The notes: a model not told the origin generated them from the sequence alone. 64,000 nt of DNA from Gemmatales bacterium (GCA_026004675.1 BPJP01000005.1:310001-374000), one strand, 5' to 3'; shown: positions 26,301-36,184, counted from the stretch's first letter. Numbers and translations: made by a program.

Positions 26301-29296
26301 ATGATTTGCCGTGGTTTGTTGGGGTTGTTTGCTATAGCCAACTTCGTCTGTGCTGCCTCACCGACGGGTAGCGTCCAACATGGCTTGCAAGTCCCCGATG
26401 GCTTTGAAGTAGTCGAATTCGCCGACAGCAAGCTGGCCAACGACATCTATTCGTTAACGCTCGATCCAAAGGGGCGGGTGGTTGTTTCAGGCCGAGGCTA
26501 CATTCGCATCCTCATAGACGAGAACGACGATGGGCGAGCCGATCGGGCCATCGAGTTTGCCGACGCTCCTAAAGACGGCGCCATGGGAATGCTTTGGGAA
26601 AAGGATGCACTTTACTTTACTGGCGACGGTGGTTTACGCCGTTTCTTCGACAAAAATGGTGACGGCATCGCCGACGGTCCCGCGCAACTGATCCGCCGAA
26701 TGAAAACCGGAAGCGAACACGGCGCCCATGCGATTCGCAGAGGACCGGACGGCTGGCTTTATGTTTTGTGCGGCAACAGCGCCGGGATTGATTCGTCGTT
26801 TGCCGATGCACCCACTTCGCCGGTCAAGAATCCAGTGGCCGGTTGCGTGCTTCGCTTTTCACCCGATTTGAAGTCGTGCGAGGTCGTCGCGGACGGGTTT
26901 CGCAACCCATACGATATGGACTTCAATGCCGACGGTGAACTTTTTACCTACGATTCAGACAACGAACGCTGCGTGTCGCTTCCCTGGTATGAGTTTACGC
27001 GGTTTTATCATGTGATGGACGGGGGGCATTACGGCTGGCAGTCGCCCCAGCGTGCAGAAACGTGGCGCATGCCGCCTTATTTCCTCGACGTTGTCGCGCC
27101 TCTGGCATATCTCGGGCGAGGCTCACCGACCGGCGTCGTCTGTTACCGCCATCGGCAATTTCCCGAACGTTATCAGGGAGGTCTGTTCCTGGCCGATTGG
27201 ACCTTCGGCATCCTGTACTTTATCCGTCTGGAAAGAGAAGGTTCCAGCTATCATGCTCAAAAGGAAATTTTTTTGCGTTCTGTAGGCGAAAATGGGTTTG
27301 CGCCCACCGACCTGGCGGTGCACCCAAAAACGGGCGACCTGTATGTCAGCATCGGTGGTAGGGGAACGCGCGGTGCGGTTTATCGGATTCGCCATCGAAA
27401 AGGGTTCGCCGATCTGCCTGAATCGACGCCGATTCCGCCGATGCCGGACCTCAGTTTGGACTGGTACGAAAAACGGAAGCCGGTCCTGTTGAATGACGCT
27501 TCCAGCGAGGACTCCTTTCGACGCCGTCGCGCCCTGTGCTTGTTGCGTCGCCATCAACGGAACTATCGCCCCGCCGAAATCATCGATGCCATTCGCGCGA
27601 ACTGGGATACGGCGGATCGTTATCTGCGGCAAAATTGTGCGGCACTGATTTCCCATCTGCCTGCGGACAAACAGGAGTTGCTTGTCAAGGAGGCGAAAAC
27701 GACCCGGCAGTATTTGACCATTGGGTTGGCGCTGCCTGACGGAAACGATACGCGAAAACTGGTTCAAATCCTCGCCGACACCTCGCTGGATGAATCGGAT
27801 CGGCTGGCCGCCGTCCGTGAATTGCAGCTTTCCTTGGGCGGTCTGATGGAGCGTTCGCGAAAAGGTACGACTTGGGAAGGTTATTCGCCGCGGATGCCGG
27901 CAAAGGCAGCGAAATGCTCTTTTCTCTGGAAGCCGCTCTTGGAGTCGTTTCCAAGCGGAAAACCCGATTTGGACCGGGAAATCAGCAGAGTCTTGGCCCT
28001 CCTTCAGCCGAACAGCTCCGTCGCTTTGAACAAAATCAGCGAGCGGTTTTCGGACGAGTCCGATCCTGTAGAAGACATTCACTATTTGATCGTGTTAGCG
28101 CGGCTGAAAGGCGAACGCTCGAAGTTGGTTACGCAACGGACGGCGCGAGCGCTCTTGGCGTTGGATAAGAAACTTGCCGCAGGAAATCGAAATCGGGATC
28201 GAAACTGGCCGCTGCGGATGCGCGAATTGTGCTGGCAATTGGCGAAATTGGATCACGAATTAAGTGCTGCGATGCTCGCCGAAAAAGATTTTGGTCGGGC
28301 CGATCATGTTATCTTTGCGATGATGCCGGCTTTTGATCGCCGGGCAGCAGCAAGGCGGTTCCTGGCGCAGGCGCAGTCCAGCGCTGACTTTCGTTGGACG
28401 GATGCCTTGGTTGGATTGGTTGCCGAGCTGCCCGCCGAGGAGTATGAACCGTTATTGCGTCGTCTGTGGGGAGAAGCAGGCGTCGATCAGGCTATTCTGC
28501 GGGTTCTGGCTCGCCGTCCGCGGCCAGCCGATCGAGACAAATTTCTTTTCGGTCTTTCGTATCCGCAAGTCGAGGTGGTGCGTCGCTGTCTGGATGCGCT
28601 TGAAAAGCTCCCTTTGGCCAGCGATGAAAAGACGTTGCTCGCCCTGGTTCGCAGCATGCGGCGATTGCCCGACAACAAAGAAGGCGAAAAACTTCGCGAA
28701 AAGTTGGGACGCCTGCTGGAAAAAACCACGGGGCAAAAACTTGGCAGCGACAAACAAGCATGGTCCGATTGGCTCGTCAAACGTTATCCGAACTTGTCGG
28801 CGACATTAACTAACGCCGATGGTGTCGACCTGGCGACTTGGAAAAACGGCTGGCCAACATCGATTGGACGCGTGGTCGCACCGACGCGGGGCAAAAGGTT
28901 TTTCTTAAGGCGAATTGTGCTTCTTGCCATTCGGGTGCCCGCGCATTGGGGCCTGATCTGCATGGCGTAACAGGTCGTTTTTCGCGTCAGGATTTATTCA
29001 CCGCCATCTTGCAGCCTAGTCGCGACATTCCACCTCGTTATCGCGCTGTTTCCGTTCAAACAAGTGACGGCAAAACCTATCAGGGAATGGTGATTTATGA
29101 AGCTGTAGGCAGCCTGATTCTGCAAACTGGTCCGGACCAGACCGTTCGCATTGTGGGCAAGGACATTATTGGCCGCGGCTATAGTGACGTTTCCTTGATG
29201 CCTTCCGGCCTGCTGGACAAGCTGACGGATCAGGAATTGGCGGATTTGTATGCCTACCTTCGCAGCTTGCAACCCGCCAACAAACAGGACGACTGA
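26301..29296 (+). pseudogene. Haem-binding beta-propeller/HEAT protein, frameshifted before cytochrome domain
   Basis: This gene has a signal peptide (ATG 26301), a glucose/sorbosone-dehydrogenase-like beta-propeller (about residues 25-380), a HEAT-like helical middle, and a C-terminal cytochrome c domain. That order is typical of the Pirellula/Verrucomicrobium-type membrane-bound dehydrogenases. The first frame runs to 28970, but similarity stops near 28845. The expected continuation KRLANIDWTRG...CASCHSGARALGPDL...MPSGLLD is in another frame ending at 29296. The switch falls at AAAAA 28842-28846; a sixth A would restore one frame. It is a real frameshift or a sequencing error. The haem site is Cys-Ala-Ser-Cys-His, codons from 28916. 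If intact, the product would be about 998 residues and periplasmic. Confidence 0.8.
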
Positions 29297-29360
29297 CGCT
29301 TTTCGGGTGCGATGCCAGTCCGTTGGCAAGCGACCGCCGTCGAAGAAGCCCAACAGCTAT

Positions 29361-31388
29361 CTATTTGGGTTTGGGAGGAGGCGGCGGAAGTTTACCAGTA
29401 GGAATCAGTTGTTTCCACGCCTGATAGCCTCGGTTGCGCTCATCGAAATCGCCTGCCGGATCGTATTTGATATTGGCTCCAGCCGGTGCCAGGCGTCTCA
29501 GATGAAAATACGCTAATTCGCGGACGTGCAGCCTCTCGTGGCGCAGATATTCGATCAGCACTTCATAGGTCTGCGGATCAGACGCCTGCTGGGGAGAAAA
29601 GTCATGCAACAACGACATGATGACCTCGGCGGTGGCGTCGCCAAAGCGTTGCAGTTTCTTGTAAACAATCAAGTCATTCGCCGAGTCCAGGGCGATCCAG
29701 TGGCGTAGCGTAAAGATGGCGGCGACGCGCACGTCGGGAAAACGTTCGTTTCCTAGTGCATCGATCAGTGAAGAAATGTCGTTGATGGCACCAAAGGAAG
29801 CGACCGCCAGTTGGCGGGTAATCATATTCGGGCTTCGGATGGCGAGTTGAAGAACCTCGTTGACGCTGTTGCTGTCTCGAAACTGGCGTGCGAGGTCCGC
29901 CAAGGCGGATTTCATATCTTTAGGCAGCGGAGGCAAAGTGGGACCGGTCCATTTAGGCCTTTGGTTTTCTTCGAGAAACTTCGGAGCTTGGATGGGACCG
30001 AAATTATCCCAAATATAAGCGTTTTTGCCAGGCGGCTCGCTCATCAGGTAGGTATCGTACCGGATAGTCAAATGCGCCTGGCCCTTGCGAACAAAAAGGC
30101 CGGCCACTGCTGCCGGGCCTTCCCCACCGGGCTGCTTGCTGAACGGAATCCCCGGTGCGTAGTAGCCGATCAATTCGATCGCCACCTCGGTTCCGGGTTC
30201 CAGCAGCGAAAGGTCGAGGATTTCCTTGTGAAATCGGACGCGAATGCGAGCGGGCGCATCCACCTTTTCGCGGACGACGGCAATCCGACCCCGCTTCAAG
30301 GTGAGGTCGAGATCGAATTGGTCATTGGAGTGCAGGATAACTTCGCTCTCCAACGCGAAGTGAAAATAATACCCTTCGGGTGGCACGCCCCATAAGACCA
30401 GCCGGACGCCCGACTGCAAGCGAACAGAACTACGGAAACCCGGCAAACTGAGAAGCCGACTGCCGCTGGATATCGCTTCGTTTTCGCGTACGATTTTCCA
30501 ATCCCCATTGGCATTGGTTAGCAGCACACTCGGCTCGTCCGGTTTGCCTTGCAGATAAACGCCCAGTTTCACGCGGGCATCGGGTTTTGGCGCTGGCTTG
30601 GGCTTGGGTTTGGGCTTGGGCAGAGGCTCGACCTTTTTCTTTGGTTTGTCCTTTGGCTCGGTCTTGGCTTCTGTTTTGGAAGCTGTTTTTTGTTCCGGTT
30701 GGGGTTCGGCTTTCGTTTTCTCTACGGTTTTGGCTGGCACCGGCGTTTTTCCCTTGACTTCGGTGTCAGGGGCGGGACTGGGCGAGACAGCGACCAGCGG
30801 TTCTTGCGGCGGCAGGGCGAACCAAATAGCAAAACCCAGCGCCACCATGAGCAGAACGATTCCAGCGAAGAACAGAATCCGTTGCGCCAGATTCCCCTTT
30901 CGCCATAAGACCGGCAGGCTGAGCAACAACGCGTCTTCACCTTCGGTTGCCAACTCGAACTCGTTATCACTTATGTCGGCGGTGGGTTGTCGAGGCGCTT
31001 TGCGCGAGTGAATAGCTTCTCGCCCTCGAATCAAGGAATACATTCGCCGTTTAGCCATCGGAGGCACCAAAATCGGCTCGCTTAAAATGACGGACAGAAT
31101 CTGATGGCAGGCGGCGACTTCCGCCAGGGCGGCGTCGGATTCCAGGCAGATTCTTTCGACCTCGGCCAGCTTTTCCGGTGGCAAAACACTGTCGATGTAT
31201 TCCGCGATGGTGTTAGCATCGAGCTTGCTCGTCACGGACTCGTCGCCACGCTTCAAGACCTTGCGAATCCGGTCGATCAACTCCTGGGCGGGCTGGCTGT
31301 TAGCCACTTTTTGTCCCAAAAGATGCGTTTGTTTTGGGTCGAGGGTGTCGTCAAGATACGCCAGCAAGGTTCGCAACGTCAAACGCAC
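29361..31388 (-). CDS. Anti-sigma-like/FecR-like membrane protein with HEAT tail
   Basis: A 675-residue protein from GTG 31388. The N-terminal about 120 residues look like the cytoplasmic helical domain of planctomycete anti-sigma-type proteins (LAYLDDTLDPKQTHLLGQKVANS...IAEYIDSVLPPEKLAEVERIC). A single transmembrane helix follows (about 170-190, ILFFAGIVLLMVALGFAIWFAL), then a very charged Lys/Pro/Glu-rich linker (about 205-270). The outside part has a FecR-like beta domain (about 275-430) and HEAT-like repeats (about 495-640), ending in a poly-Pro/Lys tail. The N-terminal zinc-finger Cys are missing. No sigma-factor gene is adjacent, so an anti-sigma role is only a family-based guess. Confidence 0.68.
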   Translation of the reverse strand: MRLTLRTLLAYLDDTLDPKQTHLLGQKVANSQPAQELIDRIRKVLKRGDESVTSKLDANTIAEYIDSVLPPEKLAEVERICLESDAALAEVAACHQILSVILSEPILVPPMAKRRMYSLIRGREAIHSRKAPRQPTADISDNEFELATEGEDALLLSLPVLWRKGNLAQRILFFAGIVLLMVALGFAIWFALPPQEPLVAVSPSPAPDTEVKGKTPVPAKTVEKTKAEPQPEQKTASKTEAKTEPKDKPKKKVEPLPKPKPKPKPAPKPDARVKLGVYLQGKPDEPSVLLTNANGDWKIVRENEAISSGSRLLSLPGFRSSVRLQSGVRLVLWGVPPEGYYFHFALESEVILHSNDQFDLDLTLKRGRIAVVREKVDAPARIRVRFHKEILDLSLLEPGTEVAIELIGYYAPGIPFSKQPGGEGPAAVAGLFVRKGQAHLTIRYDTYLMSEPPGKNAYIWDNFGPIQAPKFLEENQRPKWTGPTLPPLPKDMKSALADLARQFRDSNSVNEVLQLAIRSPNMITRQLAVASFGAINDISSLIDALGNERFPDVRVAAIFTLRHWIALDSANDLIVYKKLQRFGDATAEVIMSLLHDFSPQQASDPQTYEVLIEYLRHERLHVRELAYFHLRRLAPAGANIKYDPAGDFDERNRGYQAWKQLIPTGKLPPPPPKPK

Positions 31389-31596
31389 GGTTCTACTCCA
31401 ACTCGAGCCGAGTTTCTCTTTTCCTTATTAGTGGGTGACAGCGCGGAATTTCGTACAGATTTTTTCGAAACCCTCCCAGCCAATCGGTGTTACCATAGAA
31501 GCTCGAAAATAGCCGGGATATCGCCGACTGTCGCCCTGACCCGGCCATCGGAGACCCCTGGTTCGAATGCCACATCTCGACTTCGGAGGATTAGCC

Positions 31597-32454
31597 ATGA
31601 TGCGACACGTGATGTTGATGTTGGGCGCCGCCGTCTTTGCCAGCGGCGCGATCGGCGTTCCGGGCGCATTCTCGCAGCAGGACCGCTCTGGTTTCGTCGA
31701 CAGGCTTTTTCGAGAACATGACAAAAACAAAGACGGCTATTTGAGCAAGAACGAGATTCCCTCCACTATGGCGAGGGTGTTTCCTCGGATCGATCGTGAT
31801 GGGGATGGCAAACTGAGCAAGAGCGAAGTAGCCGCTGTCGCGGATAAGTTGGAGCGATTCCTCGGCAAAGGGAAAGCCGGCGGCAAAAAAGGAGAGGTCA
31901 ACACGCCACCTGCACGCGGCGAACGCAAACAAACCAGGCTTAAAGTCGGGGATCCCGCTCCCGATTTCTCCCTGCCAGACCTGAGCGGCAAAAACGAAGT
32001 CCGCTTGTCCAGCTTCAAGGGAAAAAAACCCGTTGTCCTGATCTTCGGCAGCTACACCTGACCTCCCTTCCGTAGCCAGTCTGGCTACCTGGAGCGGCTG
32101 TACAACACTTACAAAGACCGTGCTGCCTTCCTGCTTGTCTACATCCGTGAAGCCCATCCTGGCTCCAAGCTGTTCACCATTGAAGATGGCAAACAGGTCT
32201 TGCAGACGATCAACCAAACCGAAACCGTTAAAGAACGACTCGAAACCGGCAAGAAATGCGTGGCCACGCTCAAGCTGACGATCCCCACGGTGGTTGACAA
32301 AGAAGACAACAAAGTCAACGCCGCCTATGGCGCCTGGCCGGATCGGCTTTATATCGTCGGCGTCGATGGTCGCATCGCCTACCAGGGGGGACCCGGACCG
32401 GGAGGATTTCGTCCTCAAGAAGTGGAACAATGGCTGAAGGCCAACTTGAAATAA
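31597..32454 (+). CDS. EF-hand/iodothyronine-deiodinase-like selenoprotein (in-frame UGA)
   Basis: Reading TGA 32059-32061 as selenocysteine gives 285 residues. The start at ATG 31597 is set by GGAGGA at 31585-31590, six bases upstream. It has a signal peptide (about 1-26), then two canonical EF-hand loops (Asp42-Glu53 and Asp66-Glu77), a basic linker, and a redoxin/deiodinase domain beginning VGDPAPDFSLPDL. The Sec155 site reads GSYTUPPFR, matching the T-U-P-P-F active site of vertebrate deiodinases. Downstream segments also match them: FLLVYIREAHP (Glu185, His187), VVDKEDN, AYGAWPDRLYIV and YQGGPGP, then EVEQWL. A bacterial-SECIS-like hairpin follows the UGA. The fold is thioredoxin-like; physiological substrate is unknown, and dehalogenase or peroxidase activity is inference. 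SelA/B/C/D are not in the window. Confidence 0.88.
32068..32094 (+). promoter_or_regulatory. Candidate bacterial SECIS element
   Basis: Immediately after the in-frame TGA (32059-32061), GTAGCCA at 32072-32078 pairs perfectly with TGGCTAC at 32082-32088, closing a three-base loop GTC at 32079-32081. Below a two-base bulge (32089-32090), TTCC 32068-32071 can pair with GGAG 32091-32094. The loop starts 17 bases after the UGA and its first base is G, which fits the known bacterial SECIS rules (an apical-loop G about 16-37 bases after UGA). SelB would recognise it and insert Sec rather than stop. It lies inside the coding sequence. Confidence 0.72.
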
Positions 32455-32600
32455 TCCGTTACAGATTCGCGATGGCCTGCTGACTCGATCGCGCCGCAGC
32501 TATAAAGCCTCACCGCCAGCAACCGCCTCATACAATAAAGTCTGGTGCGACTGGCTGCTGTCGAGTTGGTAGGTCATCTTGTTTTCTTTTTCAGAGGCGA

Positions 32601-34052
32601 ATGAATTCGGCCTCACAATACGACGCGATCGTCATCGGCTCAGGTCCGAACGGATTGTCGGCGGCCATCGCCCTTGCGCGCGAAGGTTGTTCAGTTTTAG
32701 TCGTGGAAGCGGAGCCAACGATCGGTGGCGGCACACGGACTGCCGAGCTGACCTTGCCGGGCTTTCGCCACGATCTGTGTTCGGCGATCCATCCTCTAGC
32801 CGCTGCGTCTCCGTTTTTTCAGCAACTTTCGTTGGAGAAACACGGACTGGAATGGGTTCAACCAGAGTTTCCCTTGGCGCATCCGTTCGATGACGGCACT
32901 GCTGCCGTGTTGAAACGGGACATCGGCGAAACCTCAGCGACTTTGGGCGTTGACGGCGAAGCCTATCGCCGCCTGTTGGCGCCTTTGGTCGAACGGTCAG
33001 CGGACTTGTTTGCCGACGCGCTGGGACCGCTGCGTTGGCCGCGGCATCCCTTTCTCATGCTCCGCTTCGGACGACAGGCGATCCGTTCCGCACGTGGACT
33101 AGTGAAAAGCTGGTTTTGCCAAGAACGAGCCCGCGGGCTTTTTGCCGGGTTGGCGGGACACGCGATTCTTCCTTTGGAGCAAACCGTCAGTTCGGCCGTT
33201 GGGTTGATGCTGGCGATAGCTGGCCATGCCGTCGGCTGGCCCTTGCCTAAAAGAGGATCGCAAAGCATTGCCGATGCTCTGGCCGCGAAATTGCGCACCT
33301 TGGGCAGCGAAATTGTCACCGGCAAGCGGGTTACGAGCCTCGCGGAACTACCCCCTGCCAGGGTTGTTCTTTTCGATACCATTCCTCGATCGATGGCCAG
33401 CATCTGTGGCGAAAGATTGCCGGTAAAATTTCGCCAGCGGTTGCAGGCATTTCGCCATGGGCCGGGCGTGTTCAAATTAGACTGGGCCCTCTCGGAACCG
33501 ATCCCGTGGAAAGCTCCGGAATGCCGAATGGCAGGCACCGTTCATGTGGGCGGGACTTTTGACGAGATCGCCTACGCAGAACGTATCATTTGGCACGGGC
33601 AACATCCAGAAAGACCCTACATCCTTGTGGCGCAGCAAAGCTTGTTCGATCCCAGCCGAGCACCGGAAGGAAAACACACCGGCTGGGCGTACTGTCACGT
33701 TCCTCATGGTTCGACGGTCGACATGACCGAACGGATCGAAGCACAAGTGGAAAGATTCGCACCGGGCTTCCGCGACTGCATTTTAGCACGGTCGGTGATG
33801 GCCCCCGCAGATTTCGCAAGGCGTAACGCCAATTATATAGGTGGCGATATCACCGGCGGGATCGTTGATTTATGGCAACTATTCACCAGACCGACCTGGC
33901 GACGGACCCCCTACGCCACCCCGGCGCACGGCATCTTTCTTTGCTCCTCGTCGACGCCACCAGGTCCGGGAGTACACGGCATGTGCGGCTATTTTGCCGC
34001 TCGAGCCGCACTTGCATATCTCAAGTCGCGCAATCGCCAGGGTCGAGCATAA
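32601..34052 (+). CDS. FAD-dependent oxidoreductase, phytoene-desaturase-like
   Basis: The 483-residue protein starts with the FAD-binding motif AIVIGSGPNGLSAAIALAREG and the following acidic strand end VVEAEPTIGGGTRTAEL. This GxGxxG plus GGG(T/S)RT arrangement is typical of the NAD(P)/FAD-dependent CrtI/phytoene-dehydrogenase-like family. Family C-terminal blocks include VHVGGTFDEIAYAE and the final YATPAHGIFLCSSSTPPGPGVHGMCGYFAA. It should oxidise or isomerise a carotenoid- or lipid-like substrate; no carotenoid gene is nearby, so substrate is unknown. GAGG precedes ATG 32601. It ends 63 bases before a stem-loop region. Confidence 0.88.
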   Translation: MNSASQYDAIVIGSGPNGLSAAIALAREGCSVLVVEAEPTIGGGTRTAELTLPGFRHDLCSAIHPLAAASPFFQQLSLEKHGLEWVQPEFPLAHPFDDGTAAVLKRDIGETSATLGVDGEAYRRLLAPLVERSADLFADALGPLRWPRHPFLMLRFGRQAIRSARGLVKSWFCQERARGLFAGLAGHAILPLEQTVSSAVGLMLAIAGHAVGWPLPKRGSQSIADALAAKLRTLGSEIVTGKRVTSLAELPPARVVLFDTIPRSMASICGERLPVKFRQRLQAFRHGPGVFKLDWALSEPIPWKAPECRMAGTVHVGGTFDEIAYAERIIWHGQHPERPYILVAQQSLFDPSRAPEGKHTGWAYCHVPHGSTVDMTERIEAQVERFAPGFRDCILARSVMAPADFARRNANYIGGDITGGIVDLWQLFTRPTWRRTPYATPAHGIFLCSSSTPPGPGVHGMCGYFAARAALAYLKSRNRQGRA

Positions 34053-34115
34053 AATTGTCAGACAATACTAATTTTTCCTTGTCACTCGCGTTACTGCGTG
34101 GAGAATAGACAGTAG

Positions 34116-34165
34116 CAAGTGCATGCGAAGGCGTCATTACGCCTGCGTCGTTGACAATGCACTTG
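34116..34165. promoter_or_regulatory. Nested inverted repeat upstream of the sensor kinase
   Basis: Outer arms CAAGTGCAT (34116-34124) and ATGCACTTG (34157-34165) are perfect 9-bp inverted repeats. Inside lies AGGCGT (34129-34134) with ACGCCT (34139-34144) around a CATT loop. The structure could be a terminator for the oxidoreductase or an operator/attenuator for the kinase at 34202. A TTGACA at 34151-34156 overlaps the outer arm, with a weak -10 GATTAA at 34175-34180 (spacer 18), suggesting a regulated promoter. Confidence 0.45.
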
Positions 34166-34201
34166 TCAAAAAACGATTAAGTACCAAACCGCAACCGGAC
34201 T

Positions 34202-36184
34202 ATGTCCCCCCTCAGTCATAGCCAACCGGAGCACGCCAACCCTGATCCCACGCTCAACGAGATCAAGGCACGCTACGAGATCATTCTCAATGCGGCCAAC
34301 GAAGGCATTTGGATTCTCGACGCCGATCTGAAAATCAGCTTCGTCAACCAGCGGATGTGCAGCATGCTCGGCTATGCTGCCGACGAATTGCTGGGACGCT
34401 CCCCCATGGACTTCGTCCATGAATCGGACAGACCGCACATTCAAGAACTGCTCGAACGCCGACGGCGAGGTCTGGCAGAGCAATTCGACTTTCGCTATCG
34501 GCGCAAAGACGGTTCCACACTCTGGGCCATTGTTTCCAGCAATCCCCTGCTCAACGCCGAAGGCAAGTTTCATGGCGCTCTTGCCATGTTCACGGATATC
34601 ACCCAGCGCAAGCTGGCCGAGGAAAAACTCTGGTCGGCCAATCAGACGCTCCAAGCAGTCGTGCAATGCTCCCCCCTCGCAATCAACATCATCGATTGCG
34701 AGGGAAGGGTCTTGATGTGGAATCCGGCTTCGGAACGCATTTTCGGCTGGACGGCGCAGGAAGTCGTTGGCAAAAGGCTGCCCACCATTCCTGATGACAA
34801 ACGCGATGAATTTGAAACGATGCTCTCCGAAGTGCGGCAGGGGAAAAATTACTCAGCGATGGAAGTTATGCGGCTTCGTCGCGATGGTTCGTTGATCGAT
34901 GTCAATTTGTGGACGACTCCCTTGCGCGATGAGAGCGGCGCGATCATCGGCATCATGGCGATCATTGCCGATGTCACCGAGCACAAGCGCTTGCGCCGCG
35001 AGTTTCTCCACGCCCAGAAAATGGAAGCCATCGGTCGGCTTGCCGGCGGCGTCGCCCACGATTTCAACAACCTGCTCACCGTCATTTCCGGCTACAGCGA
35101 CTTGTTGCTCGCCACTTTGCCGGCGGACGATCCTACTGTGGACTTGATCCGCGACATGAAAAAAGCGGAAGAACGGGCCATTTCTTTGACCCGGCAACTT
35201 CTCAGCCTCAGCAGAAAACAGATTGTCGAACCACGCGTCGTCGACCTCAACGCCGTCGTCGCCAACATGGATAAAATGCTGCGCCGATTGATCGGCGAGC
35301 ACATCGAATTGATCACCGAATGGAATCCTGCTGTGGGCCGGGTCAAAATCGATCCTGCCCAGCTGGAACAAATCATTCTCAATCTCGCTGTCAACGCCCG
35401 CGACGCCATGCCAAAAGGAGGCAAACTGACGATCACCACGGAAAATACCGAGCTGGACGAAGAATTTACGTCCAGGCATCCCGGTCTGACGCCCGGCGAA
35501 TATGTTTGCCTCGTCTTTCACGACACCGGCTGTGGCATGGACGCCGAGACTTTGGCCCATATCTTCGAACCGTTTTTCACGACCAAGGACGCCGAAAAGG
35601 GGACCGGGCTCGGTCTGGCCACCATCTATGCCATCGTCAAACAAAACCGAGGCCACATTCAGGTCGCCAGCATCCCTGGCCAGGGCTCCCTCTTCGAAAT
35701 CTTTCTCCCTCGCGTCGATGAATCCCCTGACGTGATTCCTCAGCGTAAGGTCGAATCGTTACAGGCCAAATTCAACGAAGTCATCCTCATCGTTGAAGAC
35801 GAAGACCTCTTGCGCGATTACATCCGCAAAGCCCTCAAGCGACGCGGGTTCTCTGTTCTGGAAGCACGCAATGGTTATGACGCCATTCGGTTGCTCAAGG
35901 AGCACACCGGCCCCGTGCATCTCGTTCTGTCCGATGTCGTCATGCCGCGGTTGAGCGGCCCGGCTATGTACCGGCAACTGCAACGTCTCCGCCCGGAGTT
36001 GAAAGTAGTTTACATGTCGGGTTATATCACCGAATCGGTTTCCGACCTCGGACTTGACGGACCTGACGTGCAATTGCTCCGCAAGCCATTCATCATGGAC
36101 GACTTGTTGCGTAAAGTGCGAGAAGTATTGGACGGCACGGCGAGCACCACGACCAAACAACGGCCTGCGGTTGCTGGCGAGTAA
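34202..36184 (+). CDS. PAS-containing hybrid histidine kinase
   Basis: This 660-residue protein has no transmembrane segment, so it is probably cytoplasmic. Two PAS domains (about 20-140 and 145-265) end in typical S-box boundaries (GALAMFTDITQRK and GIMAIIADVTEHK). The phospho-acceptor His is in GGVAHDFNNLLTVISGY. The ATPase core shows NLAVNARDAMPKGGKL (N-box), DTGCGMD (G1), PFFTTKDAEKGTGLGLATIYAIVKQ (F and G2). A C-terminal receiver has VILIVEDED, the phospho-Asp in LVLSDVVMPRLSG and the conserved Lys of RKPF. It should sense a cytoplasmic signal and relay phosphate internally. No partner response regulator is adjacent. Confidence 0.95.
   Translation: MSPLSHSQPEHANPDPTLNEIKARYEIILNAANEGIWILDADLKISFVNQRMCSMLGYAADELLGRSPMDFVHESDRPHIQELLERRRRGLAEQFDFRYRRKDGSTLWAIVSSNPLLNAEGKFHGALAMFTDITQRKLAEEKLWSANQTLQAVVQCSPLAINIIDCEGRVLMWNPASERIFGWTAQEVVGKRLPTIPDDKRDEFETMLSEVRQGKNYSAMEVMRLRRDGSLIDVNLWTTPLRDESGAIIGIMAIIADVTEHKRLRREFLHAQKMEAIGRLAGGVAHDFNNLLTVISGYSDLLLATLPADDPTVDLIRDMKKAEERAISLTRQLLSLSRKQIVEPRVVDLNAVVANMDKMLRRLIGEHIELITEWNPAVGRVKIDPAQLEQIILNLAVNARDAMPKGGKLTITTENTELDEEFTSRHPGLTPGEYVCLVFHDTGCGMDAETLAHIFEPFFTTKDAEKGTGLGLATIYAIVKQNRGHIQVASIPGQGSLFEIFLPRVDESPDVIPQRKVESLQAKFNEVILIVEDEDLLRDYIRKALKRRGFSVLEARNGYDAIRLLKEHTGPVHLVLSDVVMPRLSGPAMYRQLQRLRPELKVVYMSGYITESVSDLGLDGPDVQLLRKPFIMDDLLRKVREVLDGTASTTTKQRPAVAGE

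Noticed and set aside
28838..28850. Programmed -1 frameshifting in the haem-binding propeller gene
   Set aside because: The site reads G-AAA-AAC, which lacks the three identical bases needed at the first slip position, and I saw no downstream pseudoknot.
31520..31590. Possible tRNA 3' end (GGTTCGAATGCC) upstream of the selenoprotein, considered as a tRNA-Sec
   Set aside because: The flanking bases do not form a T-stem and no acceptor partner is present.
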